Shown here one piece after another: positions 11,303-23,240 of a DNA stretch of 64,000 bases (the first letter of the stretch is position 1; each line of letters starts with the position of its first letter). The position numbers were made by a program, and so were the translations under genes. Source of the DNA: Ampullaceana balthica. Its lineage: Eukaryota; Mollusca; Gastropoda; Lymnaeidae. The stretch is from NCBI GenBank assembly GCA_944989445.1, contig CALYLW010000136.1:124001-188000 (forward strand), given 5' to 3'. The notes under the pieces are model-generated. The model was not told the origin of the DNA. It did no database searches and saw nothing but the letters and a program-made list of their open reading frames with translations.

Positions 11303-11875
11303 GGCGATTCTCTAAGAAAGTAGAAAGGCCAAGAGAGGCTATACGTTCCTTCTTTGGGCTGTAGATGTTGGTTGGCGATTCTCTAAGAAAGTAGAAAGGC
11401 CAAGAGAGGCTATACGTTCCTTCTTTGGGCTGTAGATGTTGGTTGGCGATTCTCTAAGAAAGTAGAAAGGCCAAGAGAGGCTATATATATACGTCCCTTC
11501 TTTGGGCTGTAGATGTTGGTTGGCGATTCTCTAAGAAAGTAGAAAGGCCAAGAGAGGCTATACGTCCCTTCTTTGGGCTGTAGATGTTGGTTGGCGATTC
11601 TCTAAGAAAGTAGAAAGGCCAAGAGAGGCTATACGTCCCTTCTTTGGGCTGTAGATGTTGGTTGGCGATTCTCTAAGAAAGTAGAAAGGCCAAGAGAGGC
11701 TATACGTCCCTTCTTTGGGCTGTAGATGTTGGTTGGCGATTCTCTAAGAAAGTAGAAAGGCCAAGAGAGGCTATACGTCCCTTCTTTGGGCTGTAGATGT
11801 TGGTTGGCGATTCTCTAAGAAAGTAGAAAGGCCAAGAGAGGCTATACGTCCCTTCTTTGGGCTGTAGATGTTGGG
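11303..11875. repeat. 71-bp minisatellite, 8 copies
   Basis: Unit starts GGCGATTCTCTAAGAAAGTA at 11303, 11374, 11445, 11522, 11593, 11664, 11735 and 11806. The third copy has a 6-bp TATATA expansion. The first two or three copies read ACGTTCC where later ones read ACGTCCC, so the array grew by local duplication. Confidence 0.95.
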
Positions 11876-12359
11876 TGTGATCTCTGTTACAAACCTCACA
11901 CCCTTTTAATTCATTGGACACCCATGTTGTCTGACCCAACGTAAACAGACACGCTAAAATTCTAATGCATTATGTAATGTAAAGAAATATAAGAACTATC
12001 AATGAAAGACCAAGTGTATGATAAAAGATTCAACGTTAAAGAGGTTACAATATTTCTGAAATATTGAAACATTGTTGGTGTAGATGTGTAGACCAGCGGT
12101 TGGTTTTTGCCTTGAATATCACCCTTCATAGTATGCTATATTTGAGTTGACACATCGTCTGCCTATTCTTGACCATACTTCCTCATTGTTACATTTCTGT
12201 GCCACTGTGTTATCTTTTTAATCAGGAACATGACGATAACGCGCTGCAGCAAAATAACTAACGCAATCAATCGTGTCTCACGGAAGGTTGTATTCCCACT
12301 TTGAAGTGGTCAACTGCCAACTCCGACCCCAGTTGGACCTGCTAATGTTCCCCTTCTTA

Positions 12360-12555
12360 AAGTTAAAGCAGCTAAGTTTGGTCCACCCGAGGCTTGTTAT
12401 GCCAGCCGTGTGCCCCAGTTAGTATTTAGTATATTAATGGTCCTACCGAGGCTTGTTATGCCAGCTGTGTTCCTCAGTCAATTAGTATATTATTGGTCCA
12501 GTCAGATGTGCTCTACTGATATTTAGCATTAAATTAATGGTGCTGTAGTATTTTA
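12360..12555. repeat. Diverged copy of the 49-bp array and its right flank
   Basis: Contains TGGTCCxxCCGAGGCTTGTTATGCCAGC-type units and then GTCAGATGTGCTCTACTGAT leading to ATTTAGCATTAAATTAATGG, matching 11005-11060. The locus around the 49-bp array was duplicated before that array expanded. Confidence 0.7.
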
Positions 12556-14322
12556 CTAATCACCTCAAAGTAGCAATATGTACTATTGATAATATTATAA
12601 CAAGATATTGTATAACTATATCCTAATAAAATAAATGCTTGTGGTTCACAGTACATAATTTAATCTGTGAATGGTGTTGCCTAATCGTTTACTGTATATA
12701 TCTTGATAGAACTGGATCATATACAAATTTATATGCAGGAGGGGGTGGAGGCAAAATACGTATGTTGGAGAAACTCATGGAAAAAGGCCAATTTTTTATT
12801 ATGACATAAAGAAGATCTCCAAATATAACTGTTTACACCAGTATCTCCTTACAAACCGTCATGTCATACAAGGAATAACACAGTAGCTTTCATCATTGAT
12901 TGGTTTTGATGCTAAGATTTATTATTAAAAAAATCAAGAACATGGAACACTGATGATAAAATCAAGTCAACGAGGATGACCTCATTAAAAAAAATTGGAT
13001 CAACCTTTTCTTCCAGAGACATGAGATTTGTTTAAAACTTTAAAAAAAAATATAACATGGTCAATGTAACAACAGAAAAACAAGTTGAAATACCTAAACA
13101 AAGTGATGGAACTTAAGACCAGCATGAACACACAAAAATATAAAAGAAAAACAAAATCACAGAAACTTAGTAACAAAACCACAATGGGTTTGTAAATCAC
13201 AAACTTGTACAGGAATTTTTTTTTATCCCAGCAGCCACCACAAGTCACTCAGTCAAAGGAATGACCCAGTAACTAAAGAAGCAGTTGAGTAGCCAGAGTT
13301 ACTGTAGCCTGGGGCGGGTCGACTAAAAACTTTCCAGGTGGCTGAAAATAAGGGATGACGTGCCCTTTGCTTACCTCCCCCTTTCTAGACAATTGTTGAG
13401 AAGTTAGGTAAAACACAGCAATAATTGATAAGAAATAGCTACATTAATCTTTCCACATTTAATAGTTAATAGCCAGGCTGAACTTTCCACATTATATAGC
13501 TAAGTGTAATTTCCCCATTACAGTACATACAGGAAACTAAAATAATAAAAAAATAAAAAAAATATTTCACCAAGCAATGACACCTTAAAAATAAAAAGCT
13601 ATGAAGTGTTTGTTGCCTTAACAAAATTTATAGTTAACTTTGTATAGCGCAAATTTACCTTAAGCAAATGTATTTAACTTTTGTTAAATTCAATTGTAAA
13701 AAAAATAAAATAATAATAATAAAAAAACACAGGGAAATATATCTAGTTATAGGTATTGAATGGTATTAAATTGTATTTTTATGGAAGATGACTAGTGGTA
13801 ACATTACATAGTAAACATATGATATGAGCTTATTCATCTTTTGCTTTGTATGTCCCACATGTGTGCATATGAACTTACAGATTTACAATTTTATGTATAT
13901 AATATACATATATTTATTTCAACTCATATACAGCATATTGTGTAACAGCTAATGTAATGCCTATATAAGTTGGATTTAACTACATGTAATATAAATTAAT
14001 GTAATATTGTTAAAAAATGCTTTTCAGTTCTATTTGTCCGGCAACCAACTTAATCATTATTAGCTCAACTATTCAATGCTAACACATATTCACCAAACCC
14101 AAGCCTCAAATAATCTGAACCAAATCACCACAAGTTTATAGAACTAACCTTGCCCATATAATTGAATAATCTAATCTATTTCATTTTCACATATCCTATC
14201 TCTAACTCTAACTTTTTCTTCATTACCCTGTTTGAAATAGGCTTAGATTGTTAATAAAAATATTTCATTGAAAAAAAATTGTAACATTTTAAATGGAATG
14301 CAGTTTTTTTCATACTCTAGGG
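12556..14322. other. No gene recognised
   Basis: AT-rich sequence with poly-A and poly-T tracts. The ORFs present are short and unconvincing on both strands. Confidence 0.4.
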
Positions 14323-14482
14323 CAGTGTTTCTCAGGAATTTTTTCCCTTGCACCAGGGACCGGTACCCTATTTTCCCAGTACTGACGATTTTTTCTGTCC
14401 TTTTTTGATAACTTCTGCGGACCGGCGGCGGATGACCCACGGACCGGCACCGGTCCGAGGACCACCACTTTGAGAAGAACTG
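14323..14482. mobile_element. 160-bp non-autonomous hAT element with perfect 8-bp duplication
   Basis: Ends CAGTGTTTCTCA and TGAGAAGAACTG form the inverted repeat. Inside are GGACCGG repeats typical of this hAT type. Flanks 14315-14322 and 14483-14490 are both CTCTAGGG. The intact duplication implies a fairly recent insertion. Confidence 0.9.
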
Positions 14483-14759
14483 CTCTAGGGCATACAATAA
14501 ATTGTTTTTCTTGGGCTATAAATGAAGAAAAGATAAAACAGTACCCGGTAATTAAAAAATAAGGAACAAATAGTCTGCAAATTTTTAAAGACCTGAAATT
14601 TGAAAATTTCTTGAAAAATTAAAAAATTGTTTGTATGACAACACAAACAAGATAATTAAAAAAAAATTATCATTTTTCAGCTGTTATAAAAAAATAAATA
14701 AATAGCACACATGTTAATGACAGCCTGTAAAATGAAAATGAGTGGAAGAAGAAATGCGA

Positions 14760-14990
14760 TACAATTGTTGGTCTATAAATATGTAGATATTGATACAAAT
14801 TGGTCAGTTTATGTATATCATAATACAATTGTTGGTACATTAATGTATATAATGATACAAAATATTGGTCAATTTATGTATAGTATAGCCTTGTACAAAG
14901 TTTGGTCTGATGTACAGCATATGAAAGTTGGTCATTTTATTTATGGTTTCAAACATAAAAGTTGATCAATTAACGAATGGCATGATACAA
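14760..14990. repeat. Degenerate short tandem repeat
   Basis: The phrase TTGGTCA(G/A)TTTATGTATA with ATGATACAA recurs about five times at irregular 40-50 bp spacing. Old and diverged; the overlapping 84-codon ORF is a by-product. Confidence 0.5.
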
Positions 14991-17314
14991 CTGCATAGCT
15001 TGATTCAAGAGACCTAGCAGAATGCATTTAACCCTGGGAAAATGTTAACGATGGTTTTATCATTAGAGATGTAATTAAGCTTTCATGTAGCATCAAATGA
15101 CAGAGTTATCCGAGGGATAACTTTAAATTACAAAACTATGCATTAAACAGCTTGTAAAGTAAAAGTAATCTGAATAAGTCAAGACTAAATCATGAGTGCA
15201 CGTTTTCCCTTTGTGCCATTGTAACTAACAAAATTGCTGATCTAAGCCCAGCAAATAGTATTGATTAGTTCTGAGTACTTTTTATCTCTCTAACAAACAT
15301 AAATGTTTATAGAAGTCATTACACCAAATGTTTCTCAAGTGTTTACTTTAAATCACTCGTTTAATACCCAAGATTTAAAAGATATCTATCGGTGATTGGT
15401 CGAACAATTTTTTGAAAAAATCAAATAGTATTGGAAAAATTTCTGGTTCATCCCTCATTTTATACGATTCAAAACATAAGGACTAAACTTACTTCTTGAG
15501 CCAGAGATACGTTTTAGGATATTCCATATGCTGACACATGTACCCCAATTATTCATTAGCTGAAGTAAATTTGGAATGTTTACAATGTGTAACTAACAAG
15601 AAACAATCAACAGTATGGCTAAAATTTTCACATAGTAATTATACTTATTCTCGTTAACCTTCTTACAAAATGGTATGTCTGTCTGTCAACAATGTGAGGT
15701 TTCAACAAGAAAAGAAACAAAAAACAGTAATTGAAGCTTAATGTGACCAAAGAAATGTAAAAAATGTTTTATGTCTGAATACATCATATCAACCAGTTTT
15801 GATCCACATAAAAATATTCCCATAATCACAATGGCCCTGTGTTGTGTGAGCAGAAAAGAAAAGATGAGCCATTTATTAACTGGTACTTTCTCCTTCTTTT
15901 ACTGAACTGCTTTGAGCAGTCATCTCTTTTCTTGTAAAAAATGTTGAATGATCTTTAAATTAAAAATTTTTTAAAGTACTTTTTTAAAATTACTTTTAAG
16001 TAGGGCTTGTGGGTGGTCCTAATATTGACAGCAGCTAATTCTAATAGTTCTCTAACATGAAAAGCATTTCTTGCTCCCAAGATTATGCATACAACTCATT
16101 CTCTATTTATTTTGATGAAAAAAAAGAAACAATAACCCTTTTAAATAAAAGTCTAATGGAAGTTCTTACAGTTTAAGGATCTTAAAACTAGATTAAATTA
16201 ACAATTTCATTAAAAACCTGAATGCATTACAAAGAATTTCAAAGTTTATGCTGAAGACAGTAAGTGTCAAAGTTATTTTGCTTGATAAACTGTGCTTATT
16301 CATCAGGGTTTCATCAAATGTTAACATGGTTAAAAAGCACCTGATAAACTGTCAATGTTTTAAGATGCCACATTTTTTTGTGTCAAAGCTTTATGCCAGT
16401 CAAAATGAGTTTTTATTAAAGCAACTGATAAAATAATACATGAAGCTGCGAAATATAAAAACTAAATAGAATTGGAAAAAAGTCTTTACAAATCCCCACA
16501 TACATAACAAACAGCAACAACTAAAAAAAACGACAACTCAACCTAGTTATTCTAACTCTAAAAAATACTAGTGGCTACTTCTGTATCATTATTTTTTGTT
16601 CAGAATTCTCAAAAAAGTAAATACATGAATACTTTTGAATCCATTTGTGTATATGGCACAATTTATAAATCTTTACTTACACCTTGAGTACTATATTCAA
16701 CAGCCTATACAAACAGTCAGCGGAAGGCAACATATTTTACAGCTGCAACAAATGAGGAACGACAATTGTTACATTATCTTTCATAAAGTTTGATATAAAT
16801 ATTGCGAAAAAAGAAAGAAATACATCAAATGTTGAAAAAACCCTTTTATATCAACTTTGCCATGCTTTTTCCCAATTAAAACTGCAAAAGAGTTTAGATA
16901 AAGTGGCAGTATTTATCACCAAACTGAATCAATGAGTAAAATTCTGCAATTTAAACTCAATAGCAGCATAAGCCCTGACATAGAATTATTTTTAAACACC
17001 TTATTACAATGACCATAGATTGTGTCACTAATGACTTCTCTGCATTACTGTGACAGAATATTATCCTATAGCAAAAGTTTAATTAATTAATATGAGACTT
17101 GAAGGTCATATCACCATTTGGTTGAAAATTCCAAGTAAGCATTTTAGATATTTTACTTGCCTGACAGTTCAGCGGCACATTAAAAACTGAAGGGATTTGT
17201 TGGCGATTTTAATTGTTCTTAGTTCTTTTTATACAGAGATCTCCAATGTCATTCAAGAATATTGTGCCATGAATTGGTTAATGACAGTACTGATTCTGTC
17301 AATACATGAGTAAA
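14991..17314. other. No gene recognised
   Basis: 2.3 kb of AT-rich sequence without a supported exon or repeat. Confidence 0.4.
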
Positions 17315-17652
17315 GGGTTGTCCATAAAGTGAAATTTTTTCAAATGGTTAGGGGTGTGGTTTCAATCATATGTAAAATCAAACATTTTTAATAAATTTTC
17401 ATATTATTTTCAATTACAATTATAAAGCTAAATGGACAATGAAGTTTAACTTTGTTGGTCTGGATGTACTTGGGTGGAGTATTTCCTTAGTAGTGCCTAA
17501 TTTTAATATTGAAATGGTTATCAGATTAAATTTGTAAAACTAAATTCTATTTTTTAATGACATTTGTACAAATTTGTGACATATTGAATTGGGGATGGGG
17601 GAGAAAAAGAAATTTGCCAGATTGTATTTTGTAGACTTTTATGGACAGCCCC
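17315..17652. mobile_element. MITE with TGTCCATAAA terminal inverted repeats
   Basis: Left GGGTTGTCCATAAAGTG and right (reverse complement) GGGGCTGTCCATAAAAGT are inverted copies, 338 bp in total. Related ends appear near 4330 (GACCGTCCATAAATGACG) and near 59711 (GGGACCATCCATAAAT). Confidence 0.65.
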
Positions 17653-19564
17653 TACAGTCAGTAGGCATTACTGAGAAGACATTACCAGATAATACAGACT
17701 TAACCTTTTCTGTGGAGGCAATACTATGAATAAAAAAAGATAAATTGTTAAAAATTGTATAAAACATTGAAAATTCAAAAAGATTAAGTAGGGCATTTGA
17801 TATTTTAAAAATATATTTCTATACAAAAAATAATTTTAAAAAACGACTAATTTTTCCCAGTTCGGCGGCGGTCTGTACTATTTAAAAAAACAACACATTT
17901 CAATAGTTCCCATTTCCCATTAGTTGGTGTGAAAGTTGCCACACTGCCGGCCCATCTTAACATAGAAACACTGTGTTCCTGATCCACTTACACTGCAAAG
18001 AAATGATTTAAATATCACTGATTAGTTAAAGCTGCCAGCAGCATCATTTTCGTGTTTATTCAAGTACAATAGTACTGTTACACATAGGGTTTCATATCAC
18101 CTTGTTCCAAGAGTCATTGAAATCAGCAATCATGATTTTAAAATAGTTCACCAAAGAGACTTTTTCATACATAGTTTTCAATGTTACATTGATTTGTAAA
18201 TTTTAACCGTGAATGATATCAAATATTTTATTAAATACACTTGAGGAGAATTGTTCCATACAAAAAAGAGCAAGTAGGCTAAGCACAAAGCCCAAGATTA
18301 CTACAATACTGCAATGAATGACAATACATGTATATAATTGTAAAATATTTTATGGTAAAACTTGATGTGAGACAAAAAAATAAAATAACAGATGTCTTTA
18401 TTGGCTATCTCATGAGAGCAGATATTTTATATGAACTTTGCTGATAGTTGTTCTCCTCAAGCATGTATGTATTCCCAATCAAACGTTCATGTGCCATACA
18501 ACACAAACCTAATTACAAGGGTCATGATAGTTCTTCAACTGTGGTTTTCAACTTTTTTTTTCATCTTATGTCACACTTGAACAATTTTTCAAGCCCTGTG
18601 TCATTCAAAATAAAAAAATAAATTTTTAAAGAGGTTAAGGCCTTTTTTCACCCAGGTGCAGCTCCCAAGTAAACATAAATTTTGAAAGATGTTTTACATA
18701 ATTATGTCTATTTAAATTTTAGGCTAAGTGACAATTTATTTTAAAAGTTCTTCTATTTTTTAAATTATTTTTTATCAAAATTTCGTGGCACACCTCTGTG
18801 ATAATTGCAGACACTCATGTAACTCAGTTTACAAATGTTGAAAACCCTGTTCTTAAGACACTGTACGTACCATAAAGCTCCTAATTTTACCAATAAAAAA
18901 TAATTCAGGTTGTTCTTCTTTCTCATGAAACAGTAAATTCTTCAGGCAAACAAAGTATTTAGTTTTTACATTTTTGAACTTAATAAAACAAAATAATTTA
19001 AAATGAGAACTCGTGACCAAGTCTAAGATAAGACAGAGAAAACATCCCATAGATGACAGTACAGTTCTTTAAACAAATACTTTTATGTACACAAACAAAG
19101 AGTCTTTGTTGAGAGTCTAATAAAATGTTATAAATATCTATGAACATGAGAATGTGGGCTTATATATAGCTCTATATAAAATAGATGGTTTTATCAACAA
19201 CAGGAACTTTTTATTTTAGTAAAAGATGACAATGACCCTGCTAATAGTTTAGCTACTTGGGGGATTGCTAAGGCTATGATTGCATGCTTTTGTTCTATAA
19301 TGCTGCATTTTTTTTCTGTATTAAAAAAAGAAACAAAATTTAAAAAAAACATCTACATTGATGGTAGTCGGCAATAAATATTCCATATACCTGATAGACC
19401 TTACTAGATCAGTCATGGTTCAACAAGGTGGGGATGCACAAATTATCTTGTGGTTACTGGAGTACAAGTGTGGTGCTATCAACATTTTTCTATAGCCACC
19501 ATCCCAGTATGGAAATATTTTCCCTGTTGCAACTATCTCCTCATGTAAATGATTCACCTGTCGT
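17653..19564. other. No gene recognised
   Basis: AT-rich sequence downstream of the phostensin/taperin-like stop on the minus strand. Part of it could be distal 3' UTR of that gene, but no diagnostic signal separates this from intergenic DNA. Confidence 0.35.
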
Positions 19565-19762
19565 CACAATCTCATCATGGAATATTTTCCTTGTTTCCAC
19601 AATCCCATCATGGAATATTTTCCCTTTCATCACAATCCCATCATGAAATATTTTCCCTTTCATCACAATCCCATCATGAAATATTTTCCCTTTCATCACA
19701 ATCCCATCATGAAATATTTTCCCTTTCATCACAATCCAATCATGGAAATATTTTCCCTGTTG
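19565..19762. repeat. 33-bp minisatellite, 6 copies
   Basis: Unit starts CACAATCCCATCATGAAATA at 19565, 19598, 19631, 19664, 19697 and 19730. Because 33 is a multiple of three, several frames stay open on both strands as 11-residue repeats. No start context or splice site suggests translation. Confidence 0.9.
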
Positions 19763-20478
19763 CAACAATCACATCAAACTTTGCCCTGCAGGCCTGGCAC
19801 TTTCCGAAATGAGAAGCTTTGATAAAGACTATCTGCGAACTGTGTTAGCCTTTATTCCAATGGCTATATAACTAATCCATTTAGTCCACAACATATGTAC
19901 TTGTGATCACATGACTTTGTGTACAGTTAAATGCTGGTCAGCTCAGGTCATCATAACATAAAACATTGAATCTTCACACAGTCCCCCTATCAGTAGTTTA
20001 ACACAAATGGCTGTATGTGAATCAGGTCTTGAGCTGCAGCAAGTCCCATCTCAATACAAATCTGATAGTTGATGCACAAGAGGCGGCTCTTAACCAGAGA
20101 GTAGCCACAGTCTTAAGATTATGTCAGTTTCCTTCACACCAAACTTCTTGCTGTAGCACAAGCCCCTTAGCGGTGCCCAGTTGTAGCACATTGTGTGAAG
20201 TTTACATCCAGGCTTTATCATAAAGGCTCACCAGAATTTAGTGTGGAACACCTGAGGGCATAGGTGAAACAAACCCCCACTGCCATAGCTGATGCAACAG
20301 GGGGGGGGGTTTAAGGTTGAGCTGTAGGCTTAAGACTTTGCTGACAGTTTCAGACACATGAAACGTAAACATTCGTCTTACAAGCGCGTGCGTATCCGAT
20401 AGCTGGAGTGTTAGTGATCTTGGCCGCAAGGCTGCAGTGTTGGCACCTTGCCTTTTATTCCATAAAAAAATGTACACT

Positions 20479-20666
20479 TTAGAAAAGTAGATCAGACGAA
20501 TTATTGGTTGACCAGGTGTTGGTGTCGTCCTCTTCGGCAGGACGCAGCATCATCGAGTCTGGGTCTTCAATGGGCTCCACGGGCTTTGGAGGTGGCTCAG
20601 GATCCCGGATGACCGAACCAAACTGGTAGTCTTGCTGGAAGCGTCCTCTGTAAGACTGGAGGTTAC
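20479..20666 (-). CDS. Phostensin/taperin-like protein, terminal coding exon
   Basis: Acceptor CATTGACAG|GTAACC; enters phase 1 from the exon at 20930 and ends in TAA at 20479. Encodes NLQSYRGRFQQDYQFGSVIR, then a Pro-rich (PEPPPKPVEP) and acidic tail ending SSDLLF. The three exons give 3024 nt, 1007 residues, longer than human taperin (about 711) or phostensin (about 613), the excess being in disordered sequence. An AATAAA on the minus strand (20454-20459) starts only 20 bases past the stop, so a more distal signal is likely the main one. Confidence 0.8.
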
Positions 20667-20929
20667 CTGTCAATGAGCAAGTTTAAAAATGTTGAGTAGT
20701 CGGTCAACTGTGTCACAATAACAAGAACCGAGAGAGGACAGGGGATTCATGACAATGAAGCCGCTAGAGCTTACATAACTACACTTCTAAATAATGCATT
20801 TCAGTTGAGCAAACGTAATCATTTTTTGACATTGACAAGAGTTTGAAATGGTGTGTAAATTAAAATGTGTTTACTTGAACGCTACAGAGAAAAAAAAACG
20901 AAAAAATGTTGAAAAGTGTTTTCAAATAC

Positions 20930-21149
20930 CTGAGTGAGAAAGTGAAGTGTTGGATTTCAGCGTTTCGTCCTCATTTACTCCCCTTGGGGTCTCGATGTCG
21001 TCTGACGACTCTCCATCCCCGCCGTTCTCCTGCAGGAAGATAATGTCCGCCGGCTCATTCGGGTGGTCGCTCATGTATTTCTCCAGGGCCCACTCCTCAG
21101 AGGGATATTCAAATGTTTCAGTTTTTGTGTCATTAAAGTGAATGCTGAC
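20930..21149 (-). CDS. Phostensin/taperin-like protein, second coding exon
   Basis: Bounded by acceptor ..TTTCAG|GTCAGC and donor CTCAG|GTATTT; 220 nt, enters phase 0 and leaves phase 1. It encodes VSIHFNDTKTETFEYPSEEW followed by an acidic stretch. The FND...TFEYPSE block is the mark of the phostensin/taperin C-terminal domain, a family that binds actin filaments and protein phosphatase 1. Joining to the 872-codon exon keeps frame and places SRKIK directly before VSIHFND. Linkage across about 21.7 kb of intron is inferred from phase, strand and the continuous domain. Confidence 0.8.
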
Positions 21150-21756
21150 CTGAAACGTGAAGGAAAAAACAAAGCAGTCATCAAATGAAAGCTCAGATAA
21201 TATCAAAATTTGAAAATGGCTGTTTTGAATTTTAGAAGTGTGGTGACCGAAAAATTGTAGTCTAAAAGACCTCACAAGGTGATCCATGGGACAAGGTGAG
21301 CTTTCACAAGGTAGTCAATTTATAGCTGTCTATGATACCAGTCAAGGTGTTGAATGTTAAAAAATTAACATTGTAACTAGAATTTTGATTTTTAAAAAAA
21401 TATAAATATGGAGAGAGCACAAAATTTGATCAACCAACAACATCATAATATTGACGTTATCTTCCATGGATATAGGCTTGACTAGGGACGGCAGATTTGT
21501 CCTACTACCCCCTTCAGTTCAACATCCTGTTAAGTAACTAGTTACAAGAGGAAACATTGTCATCCTTTAACAAAGACAAGTAGTGCTGGGGACACCCTCG
21601 GCACTGGACTTTGTTAGCACAGGCGGTTGGACATCACAACGACTTAACAACTCTGTTTTGCTACAACAGGGACATGCTAGGCTTGCATGTTTGACATCAA
21701 CCCCACACAGCTAACACGCCAATAACCCCCCACACACATTACAACGTCACAACATA

Positions 21757-21860
21757 ACGCCATTAACCCCACACCACCCACACGTCCCTATACCCCTACG
21801 CCATTAACCCCACACCACCCACACGTCCCTATACCCCTACGCCATTAACCCCACACAACG
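21757..21860. repeat. 41-bp tandem duplication, about 2.4 copies
   Basis: Unit starts ACGCCATTAACCCCACACCA at 21757, 21798 and 21839, in a C/A-rich strand that continues as degenerate CACAC sequence to about 21990. Confidence 0.85.
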
Positions 21861-23240
21861 TCACTAACCCCAAAACACAACGCCAAACACCTAAAAAAAG
21901 TGTCACCACGACACACCCCACAACACTATGTCCCACACTCCACGACACAGAATGGTACACACCCCACAACAATATGTGACACAGCGCACCTAGTTCCAAA
22001 GACACTACACACTCTAACATCAGCCTGGTGGTGTTTTCGTTGGAGGTTGTGGTGAAAATATAACAAAATTAAGGTGGCAAGCACTAGCTAAAACACTGTT
22101 TGCATAATTCTACTGGATTGAATTTGGTGTGTTAGACAGTTCAAATATTGATTCCTTGTAACGAACCAATACTGTCGATCGATTTTTTTTATAGATTAAT
22201 GTCACCTTTGCTTTGGTGCGAATACACACACGGCATACTTCAGGTCCACACGACAGTGTGTGCACACATGGTACTGTTAGCAACTGTTCATACAGTTTGT
22301 GCAATAAGACTTACAGATTACCAAAGCTCGTGTTCTAAGATAGACTCAAATGATTCAACGAACGATGATTGTTTTCATTGTTTTCAACTCTGGGACGATC
22401 AATTCGTAAACTCGAAATGTCTATTTATTTTAAAATATAAATACTGTCAGTGCATCAGTGGGTGTTTAAACGCGAACTTCACTAATTAAAATCATGAACT
22501 GTAAACCAAAAATAAAGAAATAAACTCGTATTAAAAAAATGTGCTCTACTAAAATGATCGACTATTCATTAATTCCCTTTAAACAAAAAAACAAACAAAC
22601 CGAATATATGTATATGTATATTGAATCCCTAACATGCGACACATACAATTCCATTTTGCAGCCCGCCCCGCGGCATTATTACATATGTTATAAGGAAAGA
22701 AGAATGGTATAATTAACGATAGTCCGACCGCCTTTTGATTACGCATCTACGGCCCAGGACACTTGCACCCAGGAGTGTATCCACAGGTTGGAGGAGGTCA
22801 GCACCTTGCTACAGCACGTCAAAATGTTGGCAACAGGATTGACGCCATTTTCCAGGATCTTCGTGTTGCTAAATGTAAACATAAATAAACTGGACTGGTC
22901 CAATGCTAACGCAATTAACAGAAAACTCTGCCCACTAGACTAGACAGCTACGCGGTCATGACAGCAACAACGCAGATCAGGAGCAGCTAAACCTTGCCCG
23001 AGATAACGAAGGGCTGGATCAAGCTATCAAGAGGAAGAGTTGCTGCCACTTGACCTACTCGTGTCTGTTGCCTCCTCCCGTCCAATCCACAGTTTCCTGA
23101 TACCCCCGCTGAGTAGCCCTTACAACCAGTCAAGCGTCCTCTTCAATACAACAGTCAACAGAGACACAACGAACCCCCTAGATATACCCGGGTAGGAGCC
23201 AGAGTTATCGTGGGCCCCAACAAGAGAAGAAATACCTCGG

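Noticed and set aside
10604..11875. CRISPR-like regular repeats
   Set aside because: Copies are directly adjacent without unique spacers, in a eukaryotic genome with introns; these are minisatellites.
22148..22489. 113-codon plus-strand ORF
   Set aside because: Cys-rich but AT-driven, with no recognisable domain or exon boundary.
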